This document shows positions 36,390 through 45,984 of a DNA stretch of 64,000 nt, in pieces. This DNA comes from Bombyx mori (lineage: Eukaryota > Arthropoda > Insecta > Lepidoptera > Bombycidae), in contig NC_085110.1 in assembly GCF_030269925.1 (NCBI RefSeq), positions 8,618,001 to 8,682,000 on the forward strand, read 5' to 3'. The stretch's first letter is position 1. The number at the start of each line of letters is the position of its first letter. Position numbers and translations under genes: made by a program. The notes beneath the pieces are model-generated. The model did not search any database. It had not been told where the DNA came from and worked only from the letters and a program-made list of their open reading frames with translations.

Positions 36390-36870
36390 ATCAATATTTA
36401 GTGGCCTTTCCCTTGGGTTTATAACAATCTCACATCACGCAGGCATTGAGTCAATTAACTTTTGGATTCGATCCATCAAAATTCTCTCATTTTTGAAAGC
36501 TTCATAAAAAGCGTCTTTGTTAGATATTTTTTTAATAATTATTTTTTGATCCAACTCTGCTGTTGATGTTCTATAGGATTCAAATGTAGACCCTGAATTG
36601 GTTACTCAAAAGTCAAGAGATTATATCAGGTTTTAAAAATAACTAATGAACTTGGACTTTGGGATAATTTGACTTTGGGATCATTGTCTTCCTGAAATAC
36701 CAACCAGCTGGCATGTGGTATTTAGCATATTTTATGAGTCTTCAATCCTTTTAATGAATAAATTCGTTTCATGCTTGTACTAACAGTCCAGATTCAGGGC
36801 GAAAATTAATCCAGAAACCATCACATTCCTGCTGCCATGTTTGACGGTGGGGATTTAATAGCAATAGTCA
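36390..36870 (-). pseudogene. Degenerate Tc1-type transposase C-terminal region
   Basis: The - strand, with frameshifts and stops, reads the Tc1 order of motifs: a 'QQECDGFW' and 'MIPKS' stretch like the 'W-FQQDN-PKH' block, a remnant of 'PDLNPIE' (LHLNPIE), KLIDSMPA and finally NPKGKATKY, which matches the 'K..G..TKY' end of Tc1 transposases. It is clearly dead. It lies upstream of the kismet start, probably in a 5' UTR intron. Confidence 0.55.
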
Positions 36871-36876
36871 TATTTT

Positions 36877-37104
36877 TTATTTTGCTCTCATTACTCCGAG
36901 AGCAATGACATGATCATAGATGAACTTAAACTTAAACATATGTGTTTTTCTCAAATGCAAGACAAGTCTTCCTGCAGTTTTTGCAGATACTAAAAGCTTT
37001 TTTGTTTGGTCTTCGTGTATGTAATCCAGAGTTTCAAGCATAGTATAAGAGTGGAAACATGGTTGACAACAATTTTTAAATTCTCTTTGTATCATTACAG
37101 CCAA
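36877..37104 (-). pseudogene. Possible N-terminal part of the same transposase relic
   Basis: This 75-codon open frame adjoins the Tc1 relic on the same strand. It contains LLVSAKTAGRLVLHLRKTH, weakly like the 'SA-T-RR-L' linker between the Tc1 DNA-binding domains. I do not recognise the remainder, and the identity is uncertain. Confidence 0.25.
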
Positions 37105-37299
37105 CTTACAAACATAACTTGTTGCTAACTTTCTTATGATATGGTCAACTATAAGAGACTTTTTTGTGGGTGTTCCCTGGAAGACTTATTTTCCTCATTT
37201 TTTTTTACTATTTATTCAATACTCTACTGAGCCAACATATTTACAATTCTCTAACTTAAGAAATATGAGTAATTTCAATTTGTTGCTTTGTTTTCTAAA

Positions 37300-37440
37300 G
37301 TTCATTTTTTTTTTTTTTTTTTTTTTTTTTATTGCCCTTGTAGGCAGACGAGCATACGGCCCACCTGATGGTGAGTGGTTACCGTCGCCCATGGACTTCA
37401 GCAATGCCAGGGGCAGAGCCAAGCCGCTGCCTACGAATGC
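37300..37440 (-). mobile_element. Moth LINE/SINE 3'-tail, antisense
   Basis: A 20-nt poly(T) run is followed by ATTGCCCTTGTAGGCAGACG, CATACGGCCCACCTGATGGT, GAGTGGTTACCGTCGCCCAT and GGACTTCAGCAATGCCAGGG. This is the reverse complement of a very common moth repeat terminus, also present at 7360 and 62070. It lies in the kismet 5' intron region. Confidence 0.6.
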
Positions 37441-39039
37441 CTGCTTTTATATTTCAGCACTTTGCAATAGTAATTACATGTATTATTAGTAGAAATCAAA
37501 CCTAAGATATAAGTAATGTTCAAGATTTCACCAAACTGTACTGTAAAATACTTCTGAGTAGTTCTGAGTAGGCTAAAAGTAACAATAATCCAGCAGTACA
37601 AAGTGTAAACAAACAAGTTGAAACCTGACATTGAAACAATCATAGTTATACTGCTCTCCACTATACTCAAACATTGTCTCGTAGTTTTATAGAAATTTTA
37701 ACATATTTTTTTTTGCTATTACTTTTGAGCCTTATAGTAAGTAGGTGTAGAAGGGGCTATTATTGAAAACTATGACAAGAAAGTTTTTAAGTTTTTTCTA
37801 TGACAAGTAATATGATTAGAAATGAGAAAAAGGAGTCAATATGATTTCATGTGACGTGTGGTATTTCATTTCAATTACAGGTTCATAAGATCATTAATTT
37901 CTTCAAATGATACGTTTTTTTACTCCTCTTAGCAAATTAAGATTTTCATTTATTTTAAATATTATTACTATTTTCAGGAACAGCCCCTTTCATCTTAGAG
38001 AACATAATTTTTTTAAAATAACAAGGTCTTCACTTCTGTACAAAACTTCTTCTGGAGAATATGCATGCATAACCAAGGGGAAAAGCTATACGCTTATGAT
38101 TTTAATATTGACATATAGCGCTATAGCTTCTCCCGTTTAGCTATGCAGCCATTTATATTCAAAGACCTGAAATACAATCACCTTTATTTTTTTGGAATAT
38201 GTTAGCACAACACACATTCAATAAAACAAAACACAGTTAAAATTAGGTAATTAAAAATTCTAGATTCCCTTACCTCTAAAGCATTTTAAGTTGTTAGAAA
38301 CCACCTAACCAACCATATAATTTGTCACAGTCTTTGGTATGAAAATTAATAAAGAAAAAACTTTTTACAAACTAACATTTTTCATTTCGAGATTTTCAAA
38401 TATTACCCACTCATTTTTATCTGTAAGCATGCTGAAAATGGTTTAATTTTTTTAAATTATACTTATGTCTGCAATAATTTAGCATTTTGTCTACAAAAAT
38501 ATGATGTTCATGGTACATTGCCTATATTTGCACTGAGTACAGAAATAAACCATGAACCACAATACCACTAATGACTATTATTAAACCATAATATAGCAAC
38601 TAGTCAGAATGCTTATTTCAGCCTTTTTAATAATCTTGGTGTTTTAAATAAAATAATTGTTTAGGGTACAGTTAAGTATGTTATGAATAACTACTATCAA
38701 TATATTCCCGTCGGGCTTTAATATTCAGTACCTATGGCATTTGATCAAATTATGCTACTTACCATGTAATTTTAAAACTAATCATAACAATTCTTTAAGG
38801 GTTATATGTTAAAGTGCTAGTTCCACGTCACAATATTTAATTTACTTCATGTATTTTTTACTTAATAAAAAGAAAACATCCTAACGCGGTAGCAAATTTT
38901 AACATTAACATCAATACAAAAGTGTCGAGTGGACAAGGTACAGTAGACGGTGAATGACCTCAAACTACAATTTATTTAAATTGCAGTAAAACGTCATTGA
39001 TGAGAAACTGATAATTCGATGAAAGGTATTAATACTCAC

Positions 39040-39300
39040 CAAAACGCCACACCAACAAGGCAGTTCACAAAATGGATACCATACTTAAATCTAGGTCCAT
39101 TGAGATAACATTTAATCGATCTCTTCTTCAAAATGTCCGTTTTACAATGAAGTAATTTTATCGTTTTTAAATTAGATAATGAGATTCGACTCTTACTTAT
39201 GCAGTTGTTAATTCTCACATCACAAATATTTAACACCGAACGCCATTTACACTCCATCCATTTTGTCGAATTGAATTTTTTAAGGTAGGTTATGTAGGTA
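39040..39300 (-). promoter_or_regulatory. Candidate kismet first (non-coding) exon and start region
   Basis: A strong donor on the - strand (GCGTTTTG|GTGAGT at 39040) could pair with the acceptor at 35902 that precedes the kismet start codon. Upstream, 39235-39265 has AAATGGCG and GACAAAATGGATGG motifs like insect transcription-start regions. The open frame here (39036-39332) is not conserved-looking and I treat it as leader. No TATA box is evident. Confidence 0.35.
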
Positions 39301-39721
39301 CCTAGTGTATATTGTAGGTATGCAGTTGACAAGACAACTCAATGCAAACGTTTTTCTTTCACTAGGCCTAACCGCCTTAAAACAAATACCTACAGAATTT
39401 TTGTCGATTTTGTTGCAGAGCGGCTACATTTAAGGATTCGTTTATTGCTCTCATTATCGCATAAGCGTGGATGAGTATCTAGTTCGTAAAATAACAATGT
39501 GACCGGGGGAAGAACAAACACAGTGCTTCTCATATTTTGTGGACTTATGTATCGTATACAATCTATGGTAGTGTTGCAGTCTCTATGAAGCGAACATGAA
39601 TGTCTAGTGTAGCCTTTTTGATAAAATTACAACTATGATTAAGCACGAATGCACGATATAAAGAGCCGTTAAATTTATTTGCGATTAAATTTAATTTGTC
39701 AAGTGAAGTTGATTTTATTCA

Positions 39722-40172
39722 TCCGGAACGTGGACCTCCACGACGATATGGGACTGATGGACTCTAGGGTCCATCAGTAAGTATCTACAGTCGGCATCAG
39801 TGCGGCAAGAAAGCGGCACGACACAAGAACCTTCTCATCGTGGCCGCCGGTTACTATATTTCCGATCCTGCGGACCAAATGGTAATGATTTCATCCTCCT
39901 GATCAACTAATGGTGCTTTTAGGTACCCCAAGCACCGGTCATCGTTCACGTCAAACCCGTCGCTTGTGACGAAGGGCTCGGCGAGAGTAAATTAACCTAC
40001 AGACACAGCCCACTGAGCATCTCGTTGGATCTTCTCAGTAGATTGCGTTTTCGATCTAGTGGTAAATTCTGCGAAGCGCTGCTCCTTCTAGGGGTAGCGT
40101 TAGCGACGGTGCTACGGCTACGCTGAAATGGTCTCTCAAGACCGTCAGCTTAGGTAGGAAAAAAAACTGATT
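39722..40172 (+). mobile_element. Jockey-like LINE 3' fragment
   Basis: This is a degenerate + strand copy of the 3' end of the element at 58765-59760. It shares GTGGACCTCCACGACGA, CTACAGTCGGCATCAGTGCG, GAAGCGGCACGACAC-type sequence, AAGCACCGGTCATCGTTC, AAGGGCTCGGCGAGAGTAAA and the terminal CAGCTTAGGTAGGAAAAAAA. The ORF is broken. Confidence 0.75.
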
Positions 40173-40799
40173 TTATCACGACCAGATAATTTTCGAAACC
40201 ATGTTGCATAGAGAGCTGTGTTCGTATTTATGTGTGAAGACCATGCAAATAACAATTGAGTAAGTATTTCGCAATGTTTGTTTTAGGATAAATAATAAAC
40301 GTTCTTTTATGTCGTTGTTCTAAAAAGCCAGTTTCCAAAAAATGTCACTACCAAAGACTTTTCAACTATTGGAACTGGTCACTAATTTCATTCAACTTTT
40401 ATTCATCGATATAACAATAATATTACAAAAGCACTTCACACTTGCAATTTGACTACGCCATGGTGGTTTTGTACTGAATGCTAGTATGGATAACAATTTT
40501 CGTGATATCTGACCTTGAGAATTTTATCGCCATAGGCGTGTACATTTGTAAAAAAAAAATAGCTATAATTATTCATATTTAATTTTGTTTTTTCCTGTGC
40601 AATATGCGAATCAAACAAATTAATGTCTTTGGGTACATTAGATTTTGACAGGACTTTTTGGCGGGAGCGTGACGAGTGAAGTTTGTGAATTGTTTTTTTT
40701 TGTTTATTTATATTTCTTCTTATTTTAAACGTGTATTAAGGTTGTTTTTAACAGTTAATGGGTATTAACTGTCTAGCACCTGTGAAACCGCACAAATGG

Positions 40800-40920
40800 G
40801 AAAATGAAACAAAGATTCCGGACGTCGCTTTTTGGAAAAACCCAAGAGGATTTTCCAAAAAGTTTTTCCAAAAACCCAAGAGGTTTTTCCAAAAACTCCA
40901 CTACAGTCTCTGTAAATAAA
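40800..40920. repeat. Short direct/inverted repeat cluster
   Basis: TTTTTGGAAAAACCCAAGAGG and its inverted and direct repeats (TTTTCCAAAAAG, TTTTTCCAAAAACCCAAGAG) recur within 75 bp, so the stretch can fold. I recognise no element. Confidence 0.5.
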
Positions 40921-42085
40921 TATAATTCTACCGAGATTTTTCCATCCCACCTTGTTTTATTTAATTTCATCTTAATTTATTACAGTCTCAAATAAATCAA
41001 CATCACCTCATGTCATCCATATTATTTTTCGTACGATAATGAATGTTTAAGAAAGATTAGGCGGTATAGTATGATATATATATTCCCTTTTTTGTTGGAA
41101 AATGGAACTTACTCAAACTACCGTAAAATGGGGTAAATAGGGACAAAATCGAACTTCAGATTGAATTTTAACATAGTTCCAATTAAATAGTCACTGCTCA
41201 ACCAAAGAAATAAGTTGAGTCTTGAACGTACCTAGATGATAAAAACCGTTACATTATTTTAATTATTCAATTTAAAGAAATAATCGGAAAAATAATGGCC
41301 ATCCCAATTTACCCGGCATTCGGGGTAAATTGACACGGGTAACGGTTAAATTGGGATATTTGTAAGGGTTGTCAGTTCGCGGTACTGCGATATATAGGTA
41401 GGTAGGTAGGTGCCATACAATTATTTATATGGACCGAAATGATGAATACAATCCATAATTTAAGCACAATACACAACATAGTGTAAATTAACCTGGTTTC
41501 TATTCCGAAGCGATGTGACGTGAATGATAATCAAAAATACAATGATCAAAAAAGTATGTGCATGTTATATTTTAGAAAATTATCATTTAATTTCCTTAAA
41601 AATCACAACTCTGAAACAAAATCATAAAATAGAATAAAAAATAGAAAGCAAAAGGACTGGAAATGCAATAATACAATTTTATTTAATCAACACTTTCAAA
41701 ATAATCTTTGAGCAAGAGTAAGATATCAGGTGAATAAGATAAAAAAGCAGATTTATCTGATTACTGCCTATAATAACAAAAATAAAAGAAATTCTTTCTA
41801 AGCTAAATAACTAAACTCAATTAATTCACTCACTCATATTTGGAACCTAGATATCTCGGATTTTTAAATAATGTTACATTTAAAATCTGAGGCCTGTTTT
41901 TATTTGTATGTGCGTTGTGAATGTTAAAAAAATCATGATTCGACGCGTGAATAGATTCTGAAATAACAAAAGTTTTGATTCGTTTGAGTTCTTTTTAATT
42001 TTTAATTTTATTTTATTGCTATAAAGGACATACGACCGGGCAGATATTACAAGGTAAATGTCGCGAAAAAATGTAATTATATATA

Positions 42086-42627
42086 TGTTGGAGTATTTCC
42101 ACTTTCGGGTAGCGACATGGTAAGCGGGTGGTCTTCGTAAGTCAATAAAACCAGAAATGTTAACTCAGAGCGTATATTACGCAGGAGCGTTCTGTCTGAT
42201 ACGGTGACTCGCTCGCTTCTGAGCTAAGGATTGTACAGCAGCTCTTTTTATAGTCAGCCAGTGTGCCGGCAACTCGCGCCATCAAAGGGTGCCGCTGCGG
42301 TATGTGATCCAAGCCGCCCGCCGCGAACGTTGAAGTGTGCCGGCGACCCGCACCATCAAAGGGTGCCGCTGCGGTGTGTGTTCCAAGCCGACCGCCACGA
42401 ACGTTGCAGGGGAACCGGTGACCGGAGCCGTCAAAGGGTGCCGGTGCGCTCTCTGATTCAAGCCGCCTGCCGTTGATCGTTGCAAATATGCCGGTGACCC
42501 GAGCCATCAAAGGGTGCCGACGCCCTCTGTGATCCAAGCCGCCTGCCGTCGACCGTTGCAGGTGTGCCGGCGGCGCTCGCTGACAAAGGGTGCGGATGCG
42601 CTTTGTGATCTAAGCCGCGCGCCGACA
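42086..42627 (-). repeat. LTR, 3' copy in element orientation
   Basis: This 542-bp repeat is matched at 53500-54041. In element orientation its first about 370 bp consist of about five GC-rich tandem units of about 75 bp (CAAAGGGTGCC recurs at about 42283, 42357, 42432, 42507 and 42584). A TATAAAAA box (complement of 42245-42252) follows, and then an R/U5-like part carrying the first ATGs of gag. Confidence 0.92.
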
Positions 42628-42869
42628 CGGCCATTCTGCAATTGACGCGTCTCTGCGGCATTAGTCCTGTAATGATAAATTACTTGAATCTTGGTAGTGG
42701 TACTTAAGTTGGGTATCGACACCATCCCGGGACCTGGGCGGGCCTCCCGGTGCGCACTCTGCGTGGCCGGGGGCTCCGTCTGTGGGGGAGTTTTGCTGGA
42801 CTTCCACCGTGGCGCGTCCGTAGGTGGCGGATAACGGGATCCTCTGGGCGACATTCCCAGAGGTATCGT

Positions 42870-43038
42870 CCGATCTTTTTCGTTGCAAGGATTCTTAGGT
42901 TTAGGTCCTAGGTATAGGGTTAGGTTTAGATGTAGATTAAGGTCCTAGGTATATGATTAGGTTAGATGTAGGTTAAGGTCCTAGGTTTAGGGTTAGGTTT
43001 AGGATAGCTTAGATAGGCTTTGCAACGAAAGAGATCGG
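42870..43038. repeat. Inverted-repeat arms enclosing TTAGG-like repeats in the LINE 5' UTR
   Basis: CCGATCTTTTTCGTTGCAA (42870-42888) pairs with TTGCAACGAAAGAGATCGG (43020-43038) with one mismatch. The 131-nt loop is a run of degenerate TTAGG/TTTAGG-type units (TTAGGTTTAGGTCCTAGG, GGGTTAGGTTTAG and so on), with GGTCCTAGGT recurring three times. It resembles insect telomeric repeat sequence but is degenerate. Confidence 0.75.
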
Positions 43039-43587
43039 ATGACGCGGACCAAAATCAGCACTAGGAGGAGCGGAAGGACTGCGCTCTCCACACTCTTCAC
43101 TAAGTGAAGAGTGCTCCTTCTGGAGATCGCAGCTTCCGACGGCACTGGTTCGCCGGCCTGCCGTGAGCGGTGGCACCCTGTGCCCCGTAATCGTGGAAGT
43201 GAGTCAGCGCTGCATTTTCGCAGCTGCTGACCGCTGGTTGCTATGTCCCCGGCTTCGGCTACAGGGGAACGCCCCCCAGATATGGGGGGTACCGGTTCGC
43301 CGGCGTGGCTTCGTGGTCGCTCGTTTCGAGCGTCGGGCGGTGGTCTGCCGAGTTGCCCTGTGCACCCGGTGGGCTGCCGACCAACCCGTAATCCTCACTG
43401 AGTGGGGGGCGGTGGCCGCTGCCGCAAGGCACGGGGTCGCGAGGACGTAAACCTCTATAAAAAAATACCCCAATCCCAAGCTCCGATGCCCGGCGAAGGG
43501 ATGAATGGCTGGAGGGAGTCCAGTCCCGAGGGCATCACCTGATCCCAGGGGACCTCACCCCTGGTTAAATAAGAAAGGAAAAAAAAA

Positions 43588-45984
43588 ATGAACATGGACA
43601 ATTGCGAAACAGTATTACCCCAGGAGGGTACCTCCCGCTCAGCGGGAGGAGAATCCCTCCGTGCCTCCGAGCAATCGGAGGCACGCTGCCCCTCGTATTC
43701 TGGGGGGGGCAACAATTGCCTAGAGGAAGGAGGCGGCAGCACGAGCCGCGAAAACGATCTATTCGTGCACCCTGAGCGTTGCGACAGTGCACTCTCACTG
43801 CGCTCGACGCGAAGCTCTGCGAGGGGCTACGCGTCTAGTGGTCGAGAGTCGCCGCTTTTGCTCCGGAATACTACCGGACGGCTCGCCAGCAGAGCCAACG
43901 CTGATGCGAAAACTCGGAGGAAGCGGAAGACGGTCAAGCGACCAGTGACTTCCGCTCCCTCCGACTCCTCGGAAATTGAACCCGCGCCCGCCAAGTTTTT
44001 GGCGGTCGAGGAAGGACCGGCGACTGTTGCGGCGTCGTCCGCCAAAGAACAGGATGTTCGGATAACCTGCGGCGGATTGGCAGCCGGCTCGCTGCGAGGC
44101 GGGAGAACCCGTTGTGGGAAGGCCGAACGAGTCAGGGAGGGAGAGGTTGAGCGGTTGTGCCGCTCCCTTATGGAGACTGAACCCACTGACCTGCACAAAA
44201 TCTTCGATATCTCTCTGGATATTGTCTCCAAGGTGGCGAGCAAATCAGGCTCCTTAAAGGGCACGTACGTGCATGCCCTGAATTGCGTGGTCACTGCCAT
44301 GGGTAGGCTCCTAGAGGCATTTCTCCAGCGCACGGCCACGGAGGAAACAGCTGGCCTGCGGTCGCAGCTGGAGAGCCTACAGGCTTTGTACGCCTGCGTT
44401 CAGAGTGAGAATGCAGAGCTTCGGGCGGAGAGTGTAAAGTTGCGGGAGGAGATGGCCGCAATGCGTGTGGCCATTGATGGTGTAAGGAGACAGCGGGGCA
44501 GTTCGGTTTCCCCACCACCACCGCCCCAAGTGCAAGAGGCTATAGTGGCGGAAAAAGATAAGGAGATCGAAGACCTCAAGAGGCGCCTAGCCATTCTTGA
44601 GGCTCGCACCTCTACAGTGGTGCGTGCGAGGCCACCGCTGGCACACGAGCAGCCAGCGCAGGTATCACTAACGCCTAAGACCGCGGCTGCACCGGCGCCC
44701 GCGAACGCCACTGCGGCCAAACTGGCTACACGGTCCAAGACTGCTGGGCGACGAACACCCGCCCAGCCTGCGAGGCCTCAGGCTGCTGCTTCTGTCCCGC
44801 CCCAGCCTGCGAAGGCGGGGCCTGGCAGAAGCCGCAACAATCCAAAGGGGTGTGTGAATGCCGCCCAGCCAGCGCAACACCCCCAGCCCCGTCCATTGCC
44901 TCCCGCCCCGTCCAACATGGACGCAGCCTGGACGACGGTAGTGAAGCGGGGTCGAAGGAGGGCGCAAGACGTACCTAACCCCCGTCCCGTCCCGACAGTC
45001 AAGGCTTCCCAGGTAGTGGGTCGAGCAGCAACTGAAGGGAAAAGAAAGGGAGGGCGCAAGGCAAGAAAACCGCGCGCTCCGCGGTCGGCGGCTGTCGTAT
45101 TGGAGCTGCTGCCGGCTGCCAAGGAAAAGGGCCTCACCTATGGGGAGGTCATGGCCCGGGCGCGCGCTAGCGTCGACGTGGATGCTATGGGCGTGGAGGG
45201 TGGCCTCCGAGTCCGGCACACCGCCAACGGGGCCCGGTTGCTGGAGTGTCCTGGTGCCAACACCAGTGCGGCTGCGGATAAGCTAGCAACCCGGCTCCGT
45301 GAAATCCTGCCGGACCCAGAAGTGGTGCGTATAGACAGGCCCGTCAAAATGGCAGAAGTCAAAGTGACGGGCCTGGATGAATGCGCCACAAAGGAGGAAG
45401 TGGCCGCTGCCATTGCATCGCAGGGCAATTGCGCCCTCACGCAGGTCAGGGTGGGAGAGCTGCGAAGCTCTTACTCTGGAGCCTTCACTGCGTGGGCGCG
45501 TTGCCCTATGCAGGCGGCCACGCTCCTGGCTACGCCTCCACAAGGTCGGCCCGCCGACTCACCAGGGAGGCTGCGCGTGGGCTGGGTGATGGCCCACGTG
45601 CAGTTACAGAAGGCCCGCCCCTGGCGATGCCTCCGGTGCTTCGGCACCGGGCACGGCCTCGCCAGGTGCCCATCGGCCGTGGACCGCAGCGGGCTTTGTT
45701 TCCGCTGCGGCCAGCCCGGACACAAAGCGGTCTCCTGCGCAGCCGCCGCGCCACACTGCGTGCTATGCGACGCGGCGAAGCGGCGGGCCGATCATCGGGC
45801 TGGGGGCCCGGCCTGTCTTTCCGCCCCCTCCTCCACAAAGAGGAGGCGTGGCGGGAAAAAGAAAAAAATAGCAGAGGAAGAGCCGGCTGCGTGTAAAGCA
45901 GCCGGCCAGTCAGTTCCCGCCGCGGCCGTCGGGCCGCAAGGTGGGACGGAAGACGAGGGAGCGATGGACGTGACACCTCAATAA
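43588..45984 (+). CDS. R1-clade LINE ORF1 (Gag-like, 798 aa)
   Basis: This is the RNA-binding protein of the LINE particle. The N-terminus (1-150) is Ser/Arg-rich. A helical, coiled-coil-like segment follows at about 200-350 (LRSQLESLQALYACVQSENA, then EKDKEIEDLKRRLAILEAR). An Ala/Pro-rich basic linker at about 350-530 carries KGGRKARKPRAPRS. The conserved Gag middle domain (about 550-680) precedes three clustered zinc knuckles, CLRCFGTGHGLARC, CFRCGQPGHKAVSC and CVLCDAAKRRADH. The C-terminus has a KRRRGGKKKK basic patch. The start follows a short A-rich run at 43580. The stop TAA overlaps the ORF2 ATG (TAATG). There are no disruptions. Confidence 0.9.
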   Translation: MNMDNCETVLPQEGTSRSAGGESLRASEQSEARCPSYSGGGNNCLEEGGGSTSRENDLFVHPERCDSALSLRSTRSSARGYASSGRESPLLLRNTTGRLASRANADAKTRRKRKTVKRPVTSAPSDSSEIEPAPAKFLAVEEGPATVAASSAKEQDVRITCGGLAAGSLRGGRTRCGKAERVREGEVERLCRSLMETEPTDLHKIFDISLDIVSKVASKSGSLKGTYVHALNCVVTAMGRLLEAFLQRTATEETAGLRSQLESLQALYACVQSENAELRAESVKLREEMAAMRVAIDGVRRQRGSSVSPPPPPQVQEAIVAEKDKEIEDLKRRLAILEARTSTVVRARPPLAHEQPAQVSLTPKTAAAPAPANATAAKLATRSKTAGRRTPAQPARPQAAASVPPQPAKAGPGRSRNNPKGCVNAAQPAQHPQPRPLPPAPSNMDAAWTTVVKRGRRRAQDVPNPRPVPTVKASQVVGRAATEGKRKGGRKARKPRAPRSAAVVLELLPAAKEKGLTYGEVMARARASVDVDAMGVEGGLRVRHTANGARLLECPGANTSAAADKLATRLREILPDPEVVRIDRPVKMAEVKVTGLDECATKEEVAAAIASQGNCALTQVRVGELRSSYSGAFTAWARCPMQAATLLATPPQGRPADSPGRLRVGWVMAHVQLQKARPWRCLRCFGTGHGLARCPSAVDRSGLCFRCGQPGHKAVSCAAAAPHCVLCDAAKRRADHRAGGPACLSAPSSTKRRRGGKKKKIAEEEPAACKAAGQSVPAAAVGPQGGTEDEGAMDVTPQ

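Noticed and set aside
37216..37489. ORFs of 68 and 117 codons around a poly(T) tract
   Set aside because: They read through an interspersed repeat tail and its A-run. No conserved domain.
39036..39332. 98-codon ORF upstream of kismet as a gene
   Set aside because: Composition is unremarkable and it overlaps a good splice donor, so it is more likely untranslated leader or chance.
42231..42661. ORFs of 67-125 codons in the LTR (identical in both LTRs)
   Set aside because: They arise from the 75-bp GC-rich tandem units and occur in several frames. No protein family is recognisable.
42895..43010. True telomeric (TTAGG)n tract
   Set aside because: Units are degenerate and interspersed with CCTAGG, and they lie within the transcribed 5' UTR of a LINE.
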